A program made the translations under genes and the position numbers. This document shows, piece by piece, positions 17,894 to 26,593 of a stretch of 64,000 nucleotides of DNA; within the stretch, counting starts at the first letter, position 1, and each line of letters begins with the position of its first letter. This DNA comes from Bacteroidota bacterium (GTDB lineage: Bacteria > Bacteroidota > Ignavibacteria > Ignavibacteriales > Ignavibacteriaceae), in the NCBI GenBank assembly GCA_020161395.1, contig JAIUOE010000007.1, positions 124,001-188,000 on the forward strand, given 5' to 3'. Below the pieces are notes generated by a model. It was not told where the DNA came from. It saw only the letters and a list, made by a program, of their open reading frames with translations, and did not search any database.

Positions 17894-20355
17894 AAAAGAC
17901 GATTTTAATTTTTACAATTCTCCTTTCATCGATGGCATGGTCACAGATTACAGGACTTTCCGGTTGGAACATTGTGCTCGATCCCGGACACAGTCAGCAG
18001 GAAAACATGGGGATTTATAATTATCCTGAAGCGATGAAAAATCTCTATGTTGCAAAACATCTTAGGGCTTTTCTATTGGATTCAACCGATATTGATACCG
18101 TTTACATGACCAGAACAGACAGCCTGCAAATCGTTGGTTTGTCACAAAGATCCGATTATGCAAATTCAATCGGGGCTGCCTGGTTTCATTCAATCCATAG
18201 TGACGCGGGTGCTGCAAGCAGTAACACCACTTTGTTACTGTGGGGACAGTATGCCAACGGTTTGGAGAAAGTTCCTAACGGTGGCAAGGCGATGAGTGAC
18301 ATAATGATAGGCAATCTGACCAAAGGAATGAGGACGGGCACAAGCAGAGGGTCAATCGGTGACTGCTCATTCTATGGCTGCACCAGTGGAGGACCGTATC
18401 TTTCCGTCAACAGACTGACCAACATGCCATCAGAATTGAGTGAGGCGGGATTCCATACGAATCCGATGCAAAACACACTCAATATGAATTATGAATGGAA
18501 AAGGCTTGAGGCAAAAACATTCTGGTGGTCGATTATTAAATTCAAAGGTGCAAACCGTCCCTATCCGGGCATCATGGCAGGTAAAATCCTGGATCAGGAA
18601 AGCGGACTGCCGATTAACGGTGCGACAGTAACCGTCGATGGAAGAACCTACAAAACCGACAGTTATCAGTCACTTTTCTACAAGTATACAACCGATTCCA
18701 CACTTCTTCGGAACGGGTTTTACTATTTCGAAAGGGTTCCCGGTGGAAATCAGCAGATTACTGTGAGTGCTCCAGGATACGAAACATATGTCGGAACCGT
18801 AGCCATGTCTGATACTTTCTTTACTTTCAAGGATGTGCAGCTTGGCAACACGACCCCTCCATATATTGCAGAAAACATCCCTGCACAGGGGGATTCCATC
18901 TACCCAGGTCTGAAGAACATTCAGATTACCTTTAGCAGACCGATGGATGTTGCTTCCGTGAATGCAGCCATATCATTCAATCCGCCGGTTGCCGGAACTA
19001 CAAACACTTGGAGTAACTCCGACAGAACGATAAGCATTACGACTACCGGAATGGCTTACAACACACAGTATACCATGACGATTCAGCCAACTGCGATGGA
19101 CAAGTTTAACCATCCTCTCGATGGTGATGGAAACGGCACAGGCGGCGATCCGTATGTATTGACATTCAAGACCAGAGTGCTTGATCAGATTCCGCCGGTT
19201 ATTCTTAACCATTATCCCGCCGCAAGTACCGAAGTGAAAGAGTTGCGACCTGTAATAAATATTTCCTTTAATGAGCCGTTAAAAACTTCGTCACTCGGCG
19301 GTAAAATATCGTTTGTAAATACCGCAACGAATGCAAATGTCCAAACATACACCAGGTATTATCCCGGAAGTGATGTCTCGGCAATTAATATCTTCACAAG
19401 AGAGGACCTGGTCGCGAATCAACAGTACAAGCTGAGAATTGAAGCCGGTGTGGAAGACATGAGTGGAAACCCTACAACTCAGGCTTATGAGTTCCTTTTT
19501 ACGCGCGGTAATTATGCCACTCCGACTTATACCACCATTGATGCTTTCGAATCGGGAATTGCCAACTGGTGGGTACCACAGCAGTCTGGAACCACGACGG
19601 GAATACTTACAGATACCACCAACATATATTCTGATGGTGTGATAATCAATCACGGTTCATCCAGCGCAAAATCGATGAAGCTTACTTATGGCTGGGATGT
19701 AACTGCAAATGAGTGGCTGATCAGAGAATATTTTGGAGCCACTTCGCCAACTTTTGGTGTCAATGATTACTATCTCGAAACTTATATTTTCGGAGACGGA
19801 AGTGGAAACAAATTCCGATTCTGTGTGAATGATGCCGGAACGGGCGGCCACGAAGTCGGGAAATGGATTACGGTTGACTGGTTCGGCTGGAAACTCGTAC
19901 AGTGGGATCTTCAAAGAGACACAATCGGAAGCTGGATTGGTAACGGTCAGCTTGAAGCACCTCTTGGTTTCGACAGTTATCAGATTACAAGAACACCGGG
20001 TGGCAAGATACTTGGAACTTTATATTTCGATGACCTGCAGTATGCCAGATATATCCCGGTAGGAATTGAGCCCGAATCAAGCGGACTGCCTGCAGAATAC
20101 GGACTTGCACAAAATTATCCGAATCCCTTCAATCCCGGAACTGTCATAAAGTTTAGCCTCCCCTCAAAAAGTACTGTTACACTTGATGTATATTCCGTAC
20201 TCGGTGAAAAGGTCGCTTCGTTGATTAATAGTGAAATGGATGGTGGAACCTACAACTACAGATTTGATGCAACAGATTTACCCGGCGGGGTCTACATCTA
20301 CAGGCTTTCCACCGGTTTCGGTGTGATCAGCAGGAAAATGCTTCTACTTAAATAG
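17890..20355 (+). CDS. T9SS-exported N-acetylmuramoyl-L-alanine amidase-like protein
   Basis: An 821-residue modular protein. After a signal peptide (1-18) comes an Amidase_3 domain (about 22-220) with the zinc-ligand start IVLDPGHS (His34), a glutamate in YNYPEAMKN and the catalytic-type glutamate stretch PSELSEAGFHTNP. It cleaves the sugar-peptide bond of peptidoglycan in the family. Next are a carboxypeptidase-regulatory-like beta domain (about 232-315) and two SbsA-type Ig-like domains (about 318-540; FSRPMD and FNEPL mark them). A region that looks carbohydrate-binding comes next, then a T9SS sorting domain from about 735 (NYPNPFNPGTVIKF). Sending an amidase outward suggests a role on other cells' walls or on surface debris, but this is inference. 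Confidence 0.85.
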   Translation: MKKTILIFTILLSSMAWSQITGLSGWNIVLDPGHSQQENMGIYNYPEAMKNLYVAKHLRAFLLDSTDIDTVYMTRTDSLQIVGLSQRSDYANSIGAAWFHSIHSDAGAASSNTTLLLWGQYANGLEKVPNGGKAMSDIMIGNLTKGMRTGTSRGSIGDCSFYGCTSGGPYLSVNRLTNMPSELSEAGFHTNPMQNTLNMNYEWKRLEAKTFWWSIIKFKGANRPYPGIMAGKILDQESGLPINGATVTVDGRTYKTDSYQSLFYKYTTDSTLLRNGFYYFERVPGGNQQITVSAPGYETYVGTVAMSDTFFTFKDVQLGNTTPPYIAENIPAQGDSIYPGLKNIQITFSRPMDVASVNAAISFNPPVAGTTNTWSNSDRTISITTTGMAYNTQYTMTIQPTAMDKFNHPLDGDGNGTGGDPYVLTFKTRVLDQIPPVILNHYPAASTEVKELRPVINISFNEPLKTSSLGGKISFVNTATNANVQTYTRYYPGSDVSAINIFTREDLVANQQYKLRIEAGVEDMSGNPTTQAYEFLFTRGNYATPTYTTIDAFESGIANWWVPQQSGTTTGILTDTTNIYSDGVIINHGSSSAKSMKLTYGWDVTANEWLIREYFGATSPTFGVNDYYLETYIFGDGSGNKFRFCVNDAGTGGHEVGKWITVDWFGWKLVQWDLQRDTIGSWIGNGQLEAPLGFDSYQITRTPGGKILGTLYFDDLQYARYIPVGIEPESSGLPAEYGLAQNYPNPFNPGTVIKFSLPSKSTVTLDVYSVLGEKVASLINSEMDGGTYNYRFDATDLPGGVYIYRLSTGFGVISRKMLLLK

Positions 20356-20377
20356 AACTCCGGAACTTCAGAGAACG

Positions 20378-20410
20378 AGAACCTCAGTAAAGATAGCTTA
20401 CTGAGGTTCT
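20378..20410. terminator. 13-bp perfect inverted repeat between convergent genes
   Basis: AGAACCTCAGTAA (20378-20390) and TTACTGAGGTTCT (20398-20410) form a perfect stem with a 7-base loop, extended by weaker outer pairing. It lies between the amidase gene end (20355) and the leftward Hsp20 end (20434). There is no strong T run; a two-way terminator is the likely role. Confidence 0.55.
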
Positions 20411-20433
20411 GTTGTTCTGAATCTCTGAGGTTC

Positions 20434-20844
20434 TTATTTTATTTCGATGGTCTTTGGTTTTATTCTCTCGTGTTTTGCGAGGCGGAGAACCAGTTGCCCG
20501 TCCTGGAATGAGGCATCAACACTTTCGGTATCGATTGAGTCAGCTACCTTGAACTTGCGGTAGAAGTTGCCGGTGTTGATCTCCTTCAGCAATATTTTCT
20601 TGCCCTCCTGTTTACTTCTGTCGATTCTTCCCATCAGAACGAGATTTCCGTTTTCAAGTTTGATGCGGACATCATCTTTTTTCACGCCGGGCATTGAAGC
20701 ATATACGAAGAAAGCTTCATCATCTTCGAGGAGATTGACCTCGGGGAGTACCCAGTTTTCCTTATCGAAGGCTTCTTTCCAGGTATCCTCGGTCAGGCTT
20801 ACCATTGCCTCGTTGTTATCTGTCTTTTTAATTTCGTTTGACAT
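20434..20844 (-). CDS. small heat-shock protein (Hsp20), second of pair
   Basis: A 136-residue ATP-independent chaperone with an alpha-crystallin domain (about 38-130): FVYASMPGVKKDDVRIKLENGNL, then GNFYRKF and a closing LRLAKHERIKPKTIEIK. It holds unfolding proteins in assemblies. The N-terminal arm is acidic and polar, unlike that of its partner, so the two may form mixed oligomers. It lies 18 bases behind the first hsp20 gene and is probably transcribed with it from the sigma-54-like promoter at 21351-21369. Confidence 0.92.
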   Translation of the reverse strand: MSNEIKKTDNNEAMVSLTEDTWKEAFDKENWVLPEVNLLEDDEAFFVYASMPGVKKDDVRIKLENGNLVLMGRIDRSKQEGKKILLKEINTGNFYRKFKVADSIDTESVDASFQDGQLVLRLAKHERIKPKTIEIK

Positions 20845-20862
20845 GACAATTCTCCTTTCTCT

Positions 20863-21294
20863 TTATTTTATTTCAATGCTTTTGTTTGTATCGGGTTCTT
20901 TATCTGCTTTTTTAAGGGAGATAGAAAGAATACCATCTTTGAAGGAAGCTTCGATGCTGTTTCTGTCGACTTCGAACGGCATCTTGAAACTGCGTTTGAA
21001 CGATCCTGCAATTCTTTCGCTGATATAGTAGCGTGTATTCTCATCCGCAGTCAAGTTTTTCTCACCCTCGACAGTAATTGTATTCTCTACAACCGAAAGC
21101 TTAATATCCTCTTTTTTCAATCCCGGCAATTCAAGGTGAATGGTGACAACACCATCTTTTTCAATTATGTCTGCTCTGGGACTGAAAACAGCCGGCATCG
21201 AAAATGATGACTTGAATTCCCTCTCGAGTGAATCAGCAATCTCGTTGCTCATTCTTAACATTTCTTTTACCGGATTATAAACTAAAGTTCTCAT
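20863..21294 (-). CDS. small heat-shock protein (Hsp20), first of pair
   Basis: A 143-residue Hsp20 chaperone. The alpha-crystallin domain covers about 40-135, with VTIHLELPGLKKEDIKLSV, the ISERIAGSFKRSFKMP stretch and the A-x-x-x-n-G-v-L signature as ASFKDGILSISL. The C-terminal tail SIEIK lacks a clear I-x-I/V before the last residues other than IEI. A good AAGGAGC site precedes the ATG. The upstream 280 bases contain a sigma-54-type promoter and two phased 25-bp direct repeats, suggesting activator-driven expression rather than HrcA/CIRCE control. Confidence 0.92.
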   Translation of the reverse strand: MRTLVYNPVKEMLRMSNEIADSLEREFKSSFSMPAVFSPRADIIEKDGVVTIHLELPGLKKEDIKLSVVENTITVEGEKNLTADENTRYYISERIAGSFKRSFKMPFEVDRNSIEASFKDGILSISLKKADKEPDTNKSIEIK

Positions 21295-21350
21295 TGTTTT
21301 TGCTCCTTTGTTTAATTTCTGAATGATTGTTGAACTCTTTGGCTGTTATT

Positions 21351-21369
21351 ATACAAATAGCGTGCCAAA
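21351..21369 (-). promoter_or_regulatory. sigma-54-type (-24/-12) promoter for the hsp20 pair
   Basis: The minus strand reads TTTGGCACGCTATTTGTAT. Against the RpoN consensus YTGGCACG-N4-TTGC the -24 half is perfect, the spacing is exact, and only the last C of the -12 half is T. Transcription would start near 21342, giving a leader of about 48 bases to the hsp20 ATG at 21294. Confidence 0.7.
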
Positions 21370-21420
21370 CTGAAAATCAATCGAATTTCACTGTTTTGTA
21401 TTTGGAATATTAAATTGTCT

Positions 21421-21497
21421 TGACAAAATGACAGACAAAATGACATTAACTGTCTGAAAAAATGGCACACAATGACAAAATGACAGATAAAATGACA
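21421..21497. repeat. phased 25-bp direct repeats, probable activator sites
   Basis: A 25-bp element built of TGACAAAATGACA units occurs at 21421-21445 and 21473-21497 with one base changed. The copies are 52 bases apart, about five helical turns. They lie about 80-155 bases upstream of the predicted hsp20 start site, where enhancer-binding proteins for sigma-54 usually bind. A TTGTC-TT-GACAA palindrome overlaps the nearer copy. Confidence 0.7.
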
Positions 21498-21572
21498 AAA
21501 CAAAAAAATATTTTTGGAAAACTTGATAAATTCCCAATAATTGCGCATCTTTGAGAAGTTACTTCAGCACAT

Positions 21573-23765
21573 TTGAAAGGCGTCAAGTTGCGATTCAGAA
21601 GCAGATATTCGATAAAAACCATTTTAACTGCAGGATTGATTGTCATACTTCTTCAGGTTATCACTCAACTGTTGTTTAATGTAAGCGGGAATTCCTATGA
21701 CCACAAGGCAACCGATGTAATCTACTCGTTCGCATATAAAAATGGAGCAACGCCTGCTGCAAGCAACAGGGTGGTATTCCTGACTATAAATGATCAGACC
21801 TATGACTGGTTGAAATCCAATCAGCTTGACAGAAAATTTCTGGCAAAGGCAATCGATGATCTGTCGTCGTACTCACCTGAAGCTGTAATGTTTGATATAC
21901 TGTTTGCGAGACCATCCTCTCCGGTTGCCGATTCCATTTTTGCTGAATCATTAAGAAGTGCGGGTAATATCTGTCTTCCCGCAGGACTCTCTGTATCGTT
22001 CGAGAATAAGGGAGGGATGGACAAGGAAGGTGTTTACTATAACCGGCTTGTAAATGAGTTTTTGATCCATCCAAGGGAATCGGGGGAAGGACAGCCTTTC
22101 ATAGCAGGAAGAGGCCTTTATCAGGCGGATATTTTCGCAGGAGTTACCTCCACTTCCGGTCATATCACAGCAGTCTCGGAATCGGACGGGGTATACAGAT
22201 TTTATCCCATGCTCATAAAAGTTGACAGCGGTTATTTACCGACTTCAACCCTGGCGATGTTTCTTAAGATGTATGATATAACCCCTGACAGCATCTATGT
22301 GAAATGGGGGGAGAGCATCACCATTCCGGCGCTAAAGGAGAGCAAACTTGAAAAAGATGTGGTTATACCGATTGATAAGCATGGTCAGACTTTTATTCCC
22401 TACCCTTCGAAATGGCAGGATGATAAAAGGAAGATGGAGATAAAGAATTTCACCGGGAGAGCAGAGAACCCCGAATTGACGGATGAACTGACTGCCTTTT
22501 TTGAAGGAAATGTCGTCTTTGTGGGAGATGTATCGACGGGAATTTCAGATACGGGACCCACCACTCTCGATATTGCTGCACCACTGGTTGTGATCCATGC
22601 CGCGATCATGAACGCACTTATGACAGACAGTTTTTTCAGGTCGTTTGGAATTTTTACTTTTCTTCTCGTGATAACTGGTGTTACTGTTTTGATGACAGTT
22701 ATGAGTACTCTAAAAAACGGTATATTCCTCCACTTCTTTTTTATCGCTGCATTGCTTCTCTCCTTGCCTTTTGCCTATTTAATGATAGCCGAGCGGATCC
22801 TCTTCCCGGTTGTTACATTTCAGGCATTTACAGTGCTGGGGTATCTGTCGTTGCTGCTGACAATCCAATATACATCAGCAAAGGAGCAGTCGTTCATTAA
22901 ATCGGCGTTTTCCAGGTATCTTTCTCCCTCGGTCGTGGACAGGTTGATCGAAAACAGGGAGAGTCTTGCTCTTGGTGGTGAGGAAAGGGAATTGACGGTA
23001 CTTTTTTCCGACATCGCAGGTTTTACGACAATTTCCGAGACGATTAAACCTCAGGAGCTGGTAAAACTGCTGAACGAGTATTTTACAGAGATGACCTCTA
23101 TTGTGACGACCAACGGAGGGATAATAGACAAGTATATTGGTGATGCTATAATGGCTGAATTTGGAGCTCCACTTGCATTTGACGGGCATGCCCTGGCGGC
23201 TGTGAACTCGGCTCTTCAAATGCAAAGACGGTGTGATGATCTCAACAGAATCTGGAAAGAAAAAGGACATCCTGAGATACGAATGAGAGTCGGGATTAAC
23301 ACCGGTGGCGTGATTCTCGGGAACATGGGTTCGCAGCAGGTTTTTGATTATACTGTCGTTGGGGATACGGTGAACCTTGCTTCCAGACTGGAAGGTGCGG
23401 GAAAAGTTTACGGTTGCAACATTATGATCTCTGAGACGGTTTATGATCAGATTAAAACAGCGGGAATAAAAACCAGGGCTCTCGATTTCATAAAAGTGAA
23501 AGGGAAAAACAAAGCAGTGAAAGTTTTTGAAGTAATTTCCGATGAAGTTTACGAAAAAGAGAGTGTTTATTTTCTAAAATTTGAGGAAGCGCTGGGGAAC
23601 TACTTTGCACAACAGTTTGAAAGTGCTGCAGCTCTGTTTAGAGAGTGTCTTGATTTGAAACCCGGTGATGCTGCATCAAAAGAGTTTCTGAAAAGAATAA
23701 AGTATTTCACTGAAAATGAAGTTCCTTCTGACTGGGACGGCTCTTTCCAAATGAAGGAAAAATAA
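21573..23765 (+). CDS. CHASE2-domain adenylate/guanylate cyclase
   Basis: A 730-residue signalling protein. A first membrane helix (about 12-32) leads to an extracytoplasmic CHASE2 sensor (about 40-340; RVVFLTINDQTYDWL and FVGDVSTGISDTGPT), then three membrane helices (about 350-440), then a class III cyclase domain (about 465-645). The cyclase has the metal-binding LTVLFSDIAGFT, the second aspartate in IDKYIGDAIMAEFG, and VVGDTVNLASRLE. It should make cAMP or cGMP on an outside signal not known here. The start is a TTG; another TTG follows five codons later. A short tail (about 665-720) may be TPR-like. It is divergent from the hsp20 operon, sharing the repeat-bearing gap. Confidence 0.9.
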   Translation: MKGVKLRFRSRYSIKTILTAGLIVILLQVITQLLFNVSGNSYDHKATDVIYSFAYKNGATPAASNRVVFLTINDQTYDWLKSNQLDRKFLAKAIDDLSSYSPEAVMFDILFARPSSPVADSIFAESLRSAGNICLPAGLSVSFENKGGMDKEGVYYNRLVNEFLIHPRESGEGQPFIAGRGLYQADIFAGVTSTSGHITAVSESDGVYRFYPMLIKVDSGYLPTSTLAMFLKMYDITPDSIYVKWGESITIPALKESKLEKDVVIPIDKHGQTFIPYPSKWQDDKRKMEIKNFTGRAENPELTDELTAFFEGNVVFVGDVSTGISDTGPTTLDIAAPLVVIHAAIMNALMTDSFFRSFGIFTFLLVITGVTVLMTVMSTLKNGIFLHFFFIAALLLSLPFAYLMIAERILFPVVTFQAFTVLGYLSLLLTIQYTSAKEQSFIKSAFSRYLSPSVVDRLIENRESLALGGEERELTVLFSDIAGFTTISETIKPQELVKLLNEYFTEMTSIVTTNGGIIDKYIGDAIMAEFGAPLAFDGHALAAVNSALQMQRRCDDLNRIWKEKGHPEIRMRVGINTGGVILGNMGSQQVFDYTVVGDTVNLASRLEGAGKVYGCNIMISETVYDQIKTAGIKTRALDFIKVKGKNKAVKVFEVISDEVYEKESVYFLKFEEALGNYFAQQFESAAALFRECLDLKPGDAASKEFLKRIKYFTENEVPSDWDGSFQMKEK

Positions 23766-23829
23766 GAGGTGTAACGGTTGACGCATAAGTATTAAATTTA
23801 GGGTCAGTTTTTTTATTTTTTTGTAAACA

Positions 23830-25683
23830 ATGGTACCAATGAGACGATCAATTTTCCTGTTTTTTCTTCTTTTTTCATTCGCAGTTTATTCACAGACCTA
23901 CAAAGAACTCGCAATAAAAGTGCAAAATTTCTTCTCACAAGGAAATTATGGCATAGCCCTCGTGTTTGCCGAACAGGCAGCAGTGCAGGCTGAAAAGGAA
24001 TTCGGGAACAGCGACACCTCATATGCAAAGGCGTTAAACAATCTGGCGATGGTCTATCAAAAGAGACTGCGTTACCTTGATGCGGAGCGGACATTCCAAA
24101 AGACCCTGAAAATAAAAGAAAAAGCTGTGGGGACTTCCAACTTTTCATACTCAACAACCTTGATCAATCTGGCAGATCTCTATAAAACCAGAAAAGACTA
24201 TGTGAAGGCTTTTGAATACTATCAGCTTGCAGCAAATATTGACAAGGGGATTGTCGGGGAAAACAGTGAAATTTATGCCTCAAATCTAGCAAATCTTGGC
24301 AGAATCAGCTACTTCCTTCAGGATATCGGCAAGGCATTCAATTACCTTGGGAGTGCTTTGAAGATTAGAGAGAAAACCCTCGGAAAAGACAATGCACAAT
24401 ATGCAGTAAATCAGGTTTATCTTGCCGATGTTTATCAGCTTACGGGTGATTATCATACCGCTGACTCACTTTACAAGCTGGGACTTTCGATTCTCACATA
24501 CAAGATTGGTACAATTCATCCTCTCTTTCTCGGTGCTCTCCGACAACTTGCCAACCTTTATATACAAAAAGGGGAGCTCAGAATCGCAGACTCTCTTTTG
24601 TTTAATGCTTTAAGTATAATTGAACCAAGATATACGAAAAAGAGTCTGGTTTTTTTCGATTTCCTCGGAGATTATGCAACCCTCAAATTGAAACAGGGTG
24701 ATCTGATCAAGGCTGAGGAGCTCGGAATTGAAGTATATAACGGTCGCAAGGAGTTGCTCGACAGTCTACACCCTGACATCAACAAATCAGCTCTCCATCT
24801 CGCTAAAGTTTTTTTCAAACAGGATCGATTTGAAGAATCTTCGATAATGCTGGCTGAGATTTTCGGCAGATGTCTGGATATCCGGCAAGTACTTTACCCG
24901 GCACTTCCGATACCCGACATTCAGCTCGTTGAGAAAGATGCTGAGGAGGCGTTTGGTCTCTACAATTCAATTTTTATGAAAAAAATGGCTTCAAATGACG
25001 AAATCCGTCATCTGGCTTTTAATAATTATCTTATACTCTCAATGCTGAATCCGGGAAAGTACTGGTTCTCAAAAAAACAGCTTGATGGAAAGTATCTTAC
25101 AGAAGAGGAGAGCGATTATGTTTTTTGGCTTCGTCATGCCGAGTACTACTGCAATCTAAAACTCCTTCCGAAGAAGGATCTTGCAGCGTGGAACGAAAAT
25201 CTGGAAACGGTTTATAATGCAGTAACCTCGACTGCCTCGCGACTTGCTTCAGATTCAGTGTTCGCAAAGTCGTATCTCAAATTTTCATTTGAATGGAAAG
25301 AGTACCTGAAGACTCTTGCAAAGGATGAGGTCACGATAGTTATACTTAGAGGTGAGACAAACAGCGGCGAATATCCGGGTGAAAACAGCTACGGAGCACT
25401 CATTCTTGATGGTGAAAAAGATTCAGACCCCCGGTTTATGGAAATAAAGGAGGGTAACAAACTTGAAGAGGAAGTGCTCGCAGACTATAAAAAAGCTGAT
25501 TCCGACAAGAGGGGTACCAAATTTTATAAAGAGCTCTGGGGTGACATTTCAGCCGTCCTTACAAATAAAAAGAAGCTCCACATCAAACTGTCCGGTATTT
25601 ACAAACAGGTGGCTATAGAGCTTCTTTTTGACCAGGCACAAGGGAAAACCCTTGGCGAGTTGTATCAGATAGAATCGGAGTAG
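23830..25683 (+). CDS. secreted TPR protein with a truncated CHAT domain
   Basis: A 617-residue protein with a signal peptide (about 1-21) and six or more tetratricopeptide repeats of the kinesin-light-chain type (about 35-340; ALNNLAMVYQKRLRYLDAERTFQ is a clear unit). The C-terminal 120 residues match the opening of a CHAT peptidase domain: VTIVILRGETNS, then SYGALILDG, then KLHIKLSGIYKQVAIELLFD and GELYQIE. The protein stops exactly there, before the His and Cys of the caspase-like active site. It is therefore a broken or regulatory version. Its last 19 bases overlap the end of the convergent cas6 gene, which suggests a rearrangement cut off the rest. Confidence 0.8.
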   Translation: MVPMRRSIFLFFLLFSFAVYSQTYKELAIKVQNFFSQGNYGIALVFAEQAAVQAEKEFGNSDTSYAKALNNLAMVYQKRLRYLDAERTFQKTLKIKEKAVGTSNFSYSTTLINLADLYKTRKDYVKAFEYYQLAANIDKGIVGENSEIYASNLANLGRISYFLQDIGKAFNYLGSALKIREKTLGKDNAQYAVNQVYLADVYQLTGDYHTADSLYKLGLSILTYKIGTIHPLFLGALRQLANLYIQKGELRIADSLLFNALSIIEPRYTKKSLVFFDFLGDYATLKLKQGDLIKAEELGIEVYNGRKELLDSLHPDINKSALHLAKVFFKQDRFEESSIMLAEIFGRCLDIRQVLYPALPIPDIQLVEKDAEEAFGLYNSIFMKKMASNDEIRHLAFNNYLILSMLNPGKYWFSKKQLDGKYLTEEESDYVFWLRHAEYYCNLKLLPKKDLAAWNENLETVYNAVTSTASRLASDSVFAKSYLKFSFEWKEYLKTLAKDEVTIVILRGETNSGEYPGENSYGALILDGEKDSDPRFMEIKEGNKLEEEVLADYKKADSDKRGTKFYKELWGDISAVLTNKKKLHIKLSGIYKQVAIELLFDQAQGKTLGELYQIESE

Positions 25684-26477
25684 GAAGTCTCGTAGAGGTG
25701 TTCTGCCATACCCATTCCCAGGTATGTTTTTTCACCAAATCCTGCAATAAATCCGGTCTTAATAAGATTTGGATCACCTATGATGGTGCATGGTGAGAGG
25801 ATGCCGATCAAATCCATCGGTTTTGCTTTCGGATTCTCAACAGAAATCTTTTTGGTTATCCGCTCATGCTTGCTGGCGTATTCCTGATCCCAAAAAATGT
25901 GAAGAGGTCCTGCCTGGTAACCGTAGTTTTTCGAGATAGCCTTATATTTGTCGATAAGATTATCCCTGAGCAGGGCATCGAGTTCATGCTTGTCTTCAGG
26001 TCTCAGGAAATAAATTCTTTCTTTCTGGTTAATAAATCTGAATGTTGATTGAACCAGTGGAGAAAGAAAAATGAACCTCATCTCGGAAGAGAAGGAGGAT
26101 TCAGGAATAAAATCGAGTTTTGCTCCCCTCACTTCCACATCCTCACCTGCGATTTTGATTTTCAACTCGTGTTTAACCGACTGGTCGAGCTGGTCGAAAT
26201 CGAGGAATTCGTGAAGAATGGGGAAAGAGACATGAATGTAGGCTTTAGGAGAAAGCAACTGTATCATTGGACCCGACATCTTCATTTTCTCGAATCTTAG
26301 GGAGAAAGTGAAAAGGTCAAATTTCTTTGGATCGATTTTGTAATCGTTATCCTTCAAAAATTCGGCAAATTTGGGCGTACCTATCCTTAGCAACCGCCTT
26401 ATGGCAGTTGAAATTCCGTAGTTATAATTTACAGACAATTTTTTTGGTTCAAAATGAACCGATATTCTTATTCGCAT
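25665..26477 (-). CDS. cas6: orphan Cas6-family CRISPR RNA endoribonuclease
   Basis: A 270-residue RAMP protein of the Cas6 family, which cuts CRISPR precursor RNA at repeats. The start MRIRISVHFEP, the TPKFAEFLKDND segment, LFTFSLRFEK and the glycine-rich loop GFIAGFGEKTYLGMGM near the C-terminus follow the Cas6 pattern. Compared by memory with Pyrococcus furiosus Cas6, the catalytic His (YLHE there) falls on Lys (FLKD here) and the catalytic Tyr on Arg, so it may bind rather than cut, or use other residues. There is no array or other cas gene in the window. It faces the TPR/CHAT gene end to end. Confidence 0.82.
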   Translation of the reverse strand: MRIRISVHFEPKKLSVNYNYGISTAIRRLLRIGTPKFAEFLKDNDYKIDPKKFDLFTFSLRFEKMKMSGPMIQLLSPKAYIHVSFPILHEFLDFDQLDQSVKHELKIKIAGEDVEVRGAKLDFIPESSFSSEMRFIFLSPLVQSTFRFINQKERIYFLRPEDKHELDALLRDNLIDKYKAISKNYGYQAGPLHIFWDQEYASKHERITKKISVENPKAKPMDLIGILSPCTIIGDPNLIKTGFIAGFGEKTYLGMGMAEHLYETSYSDSI

Positions 26478-26593
26478 AGATCCCGTATTACGATTGAATA
26501 TAAAAATGATTAAAATGCGTCTTAACGCAAAATTACAAATGTAATGCTTAAAGATACTAAAAAATCGATTAAAAGCCGACCATTGATGCGGTT

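Noticed and set aside
21465-21480. Sigma-54 promoter for the rightward cyclase gene (TGGCAC on the + strand)
   Set aside because: The -24-like half has no TTGC at the right distance; only the minus-strand site before hsp20 fits.
23830-26477. Type III-E-like CRISPR/TPR-CHAT (Craspase) system
   Set aside because: There is no Cas7-11 gene, the CHAT domain is cut before its active site, the protein has a signal peptide, and the genes converge rather than form an operon.
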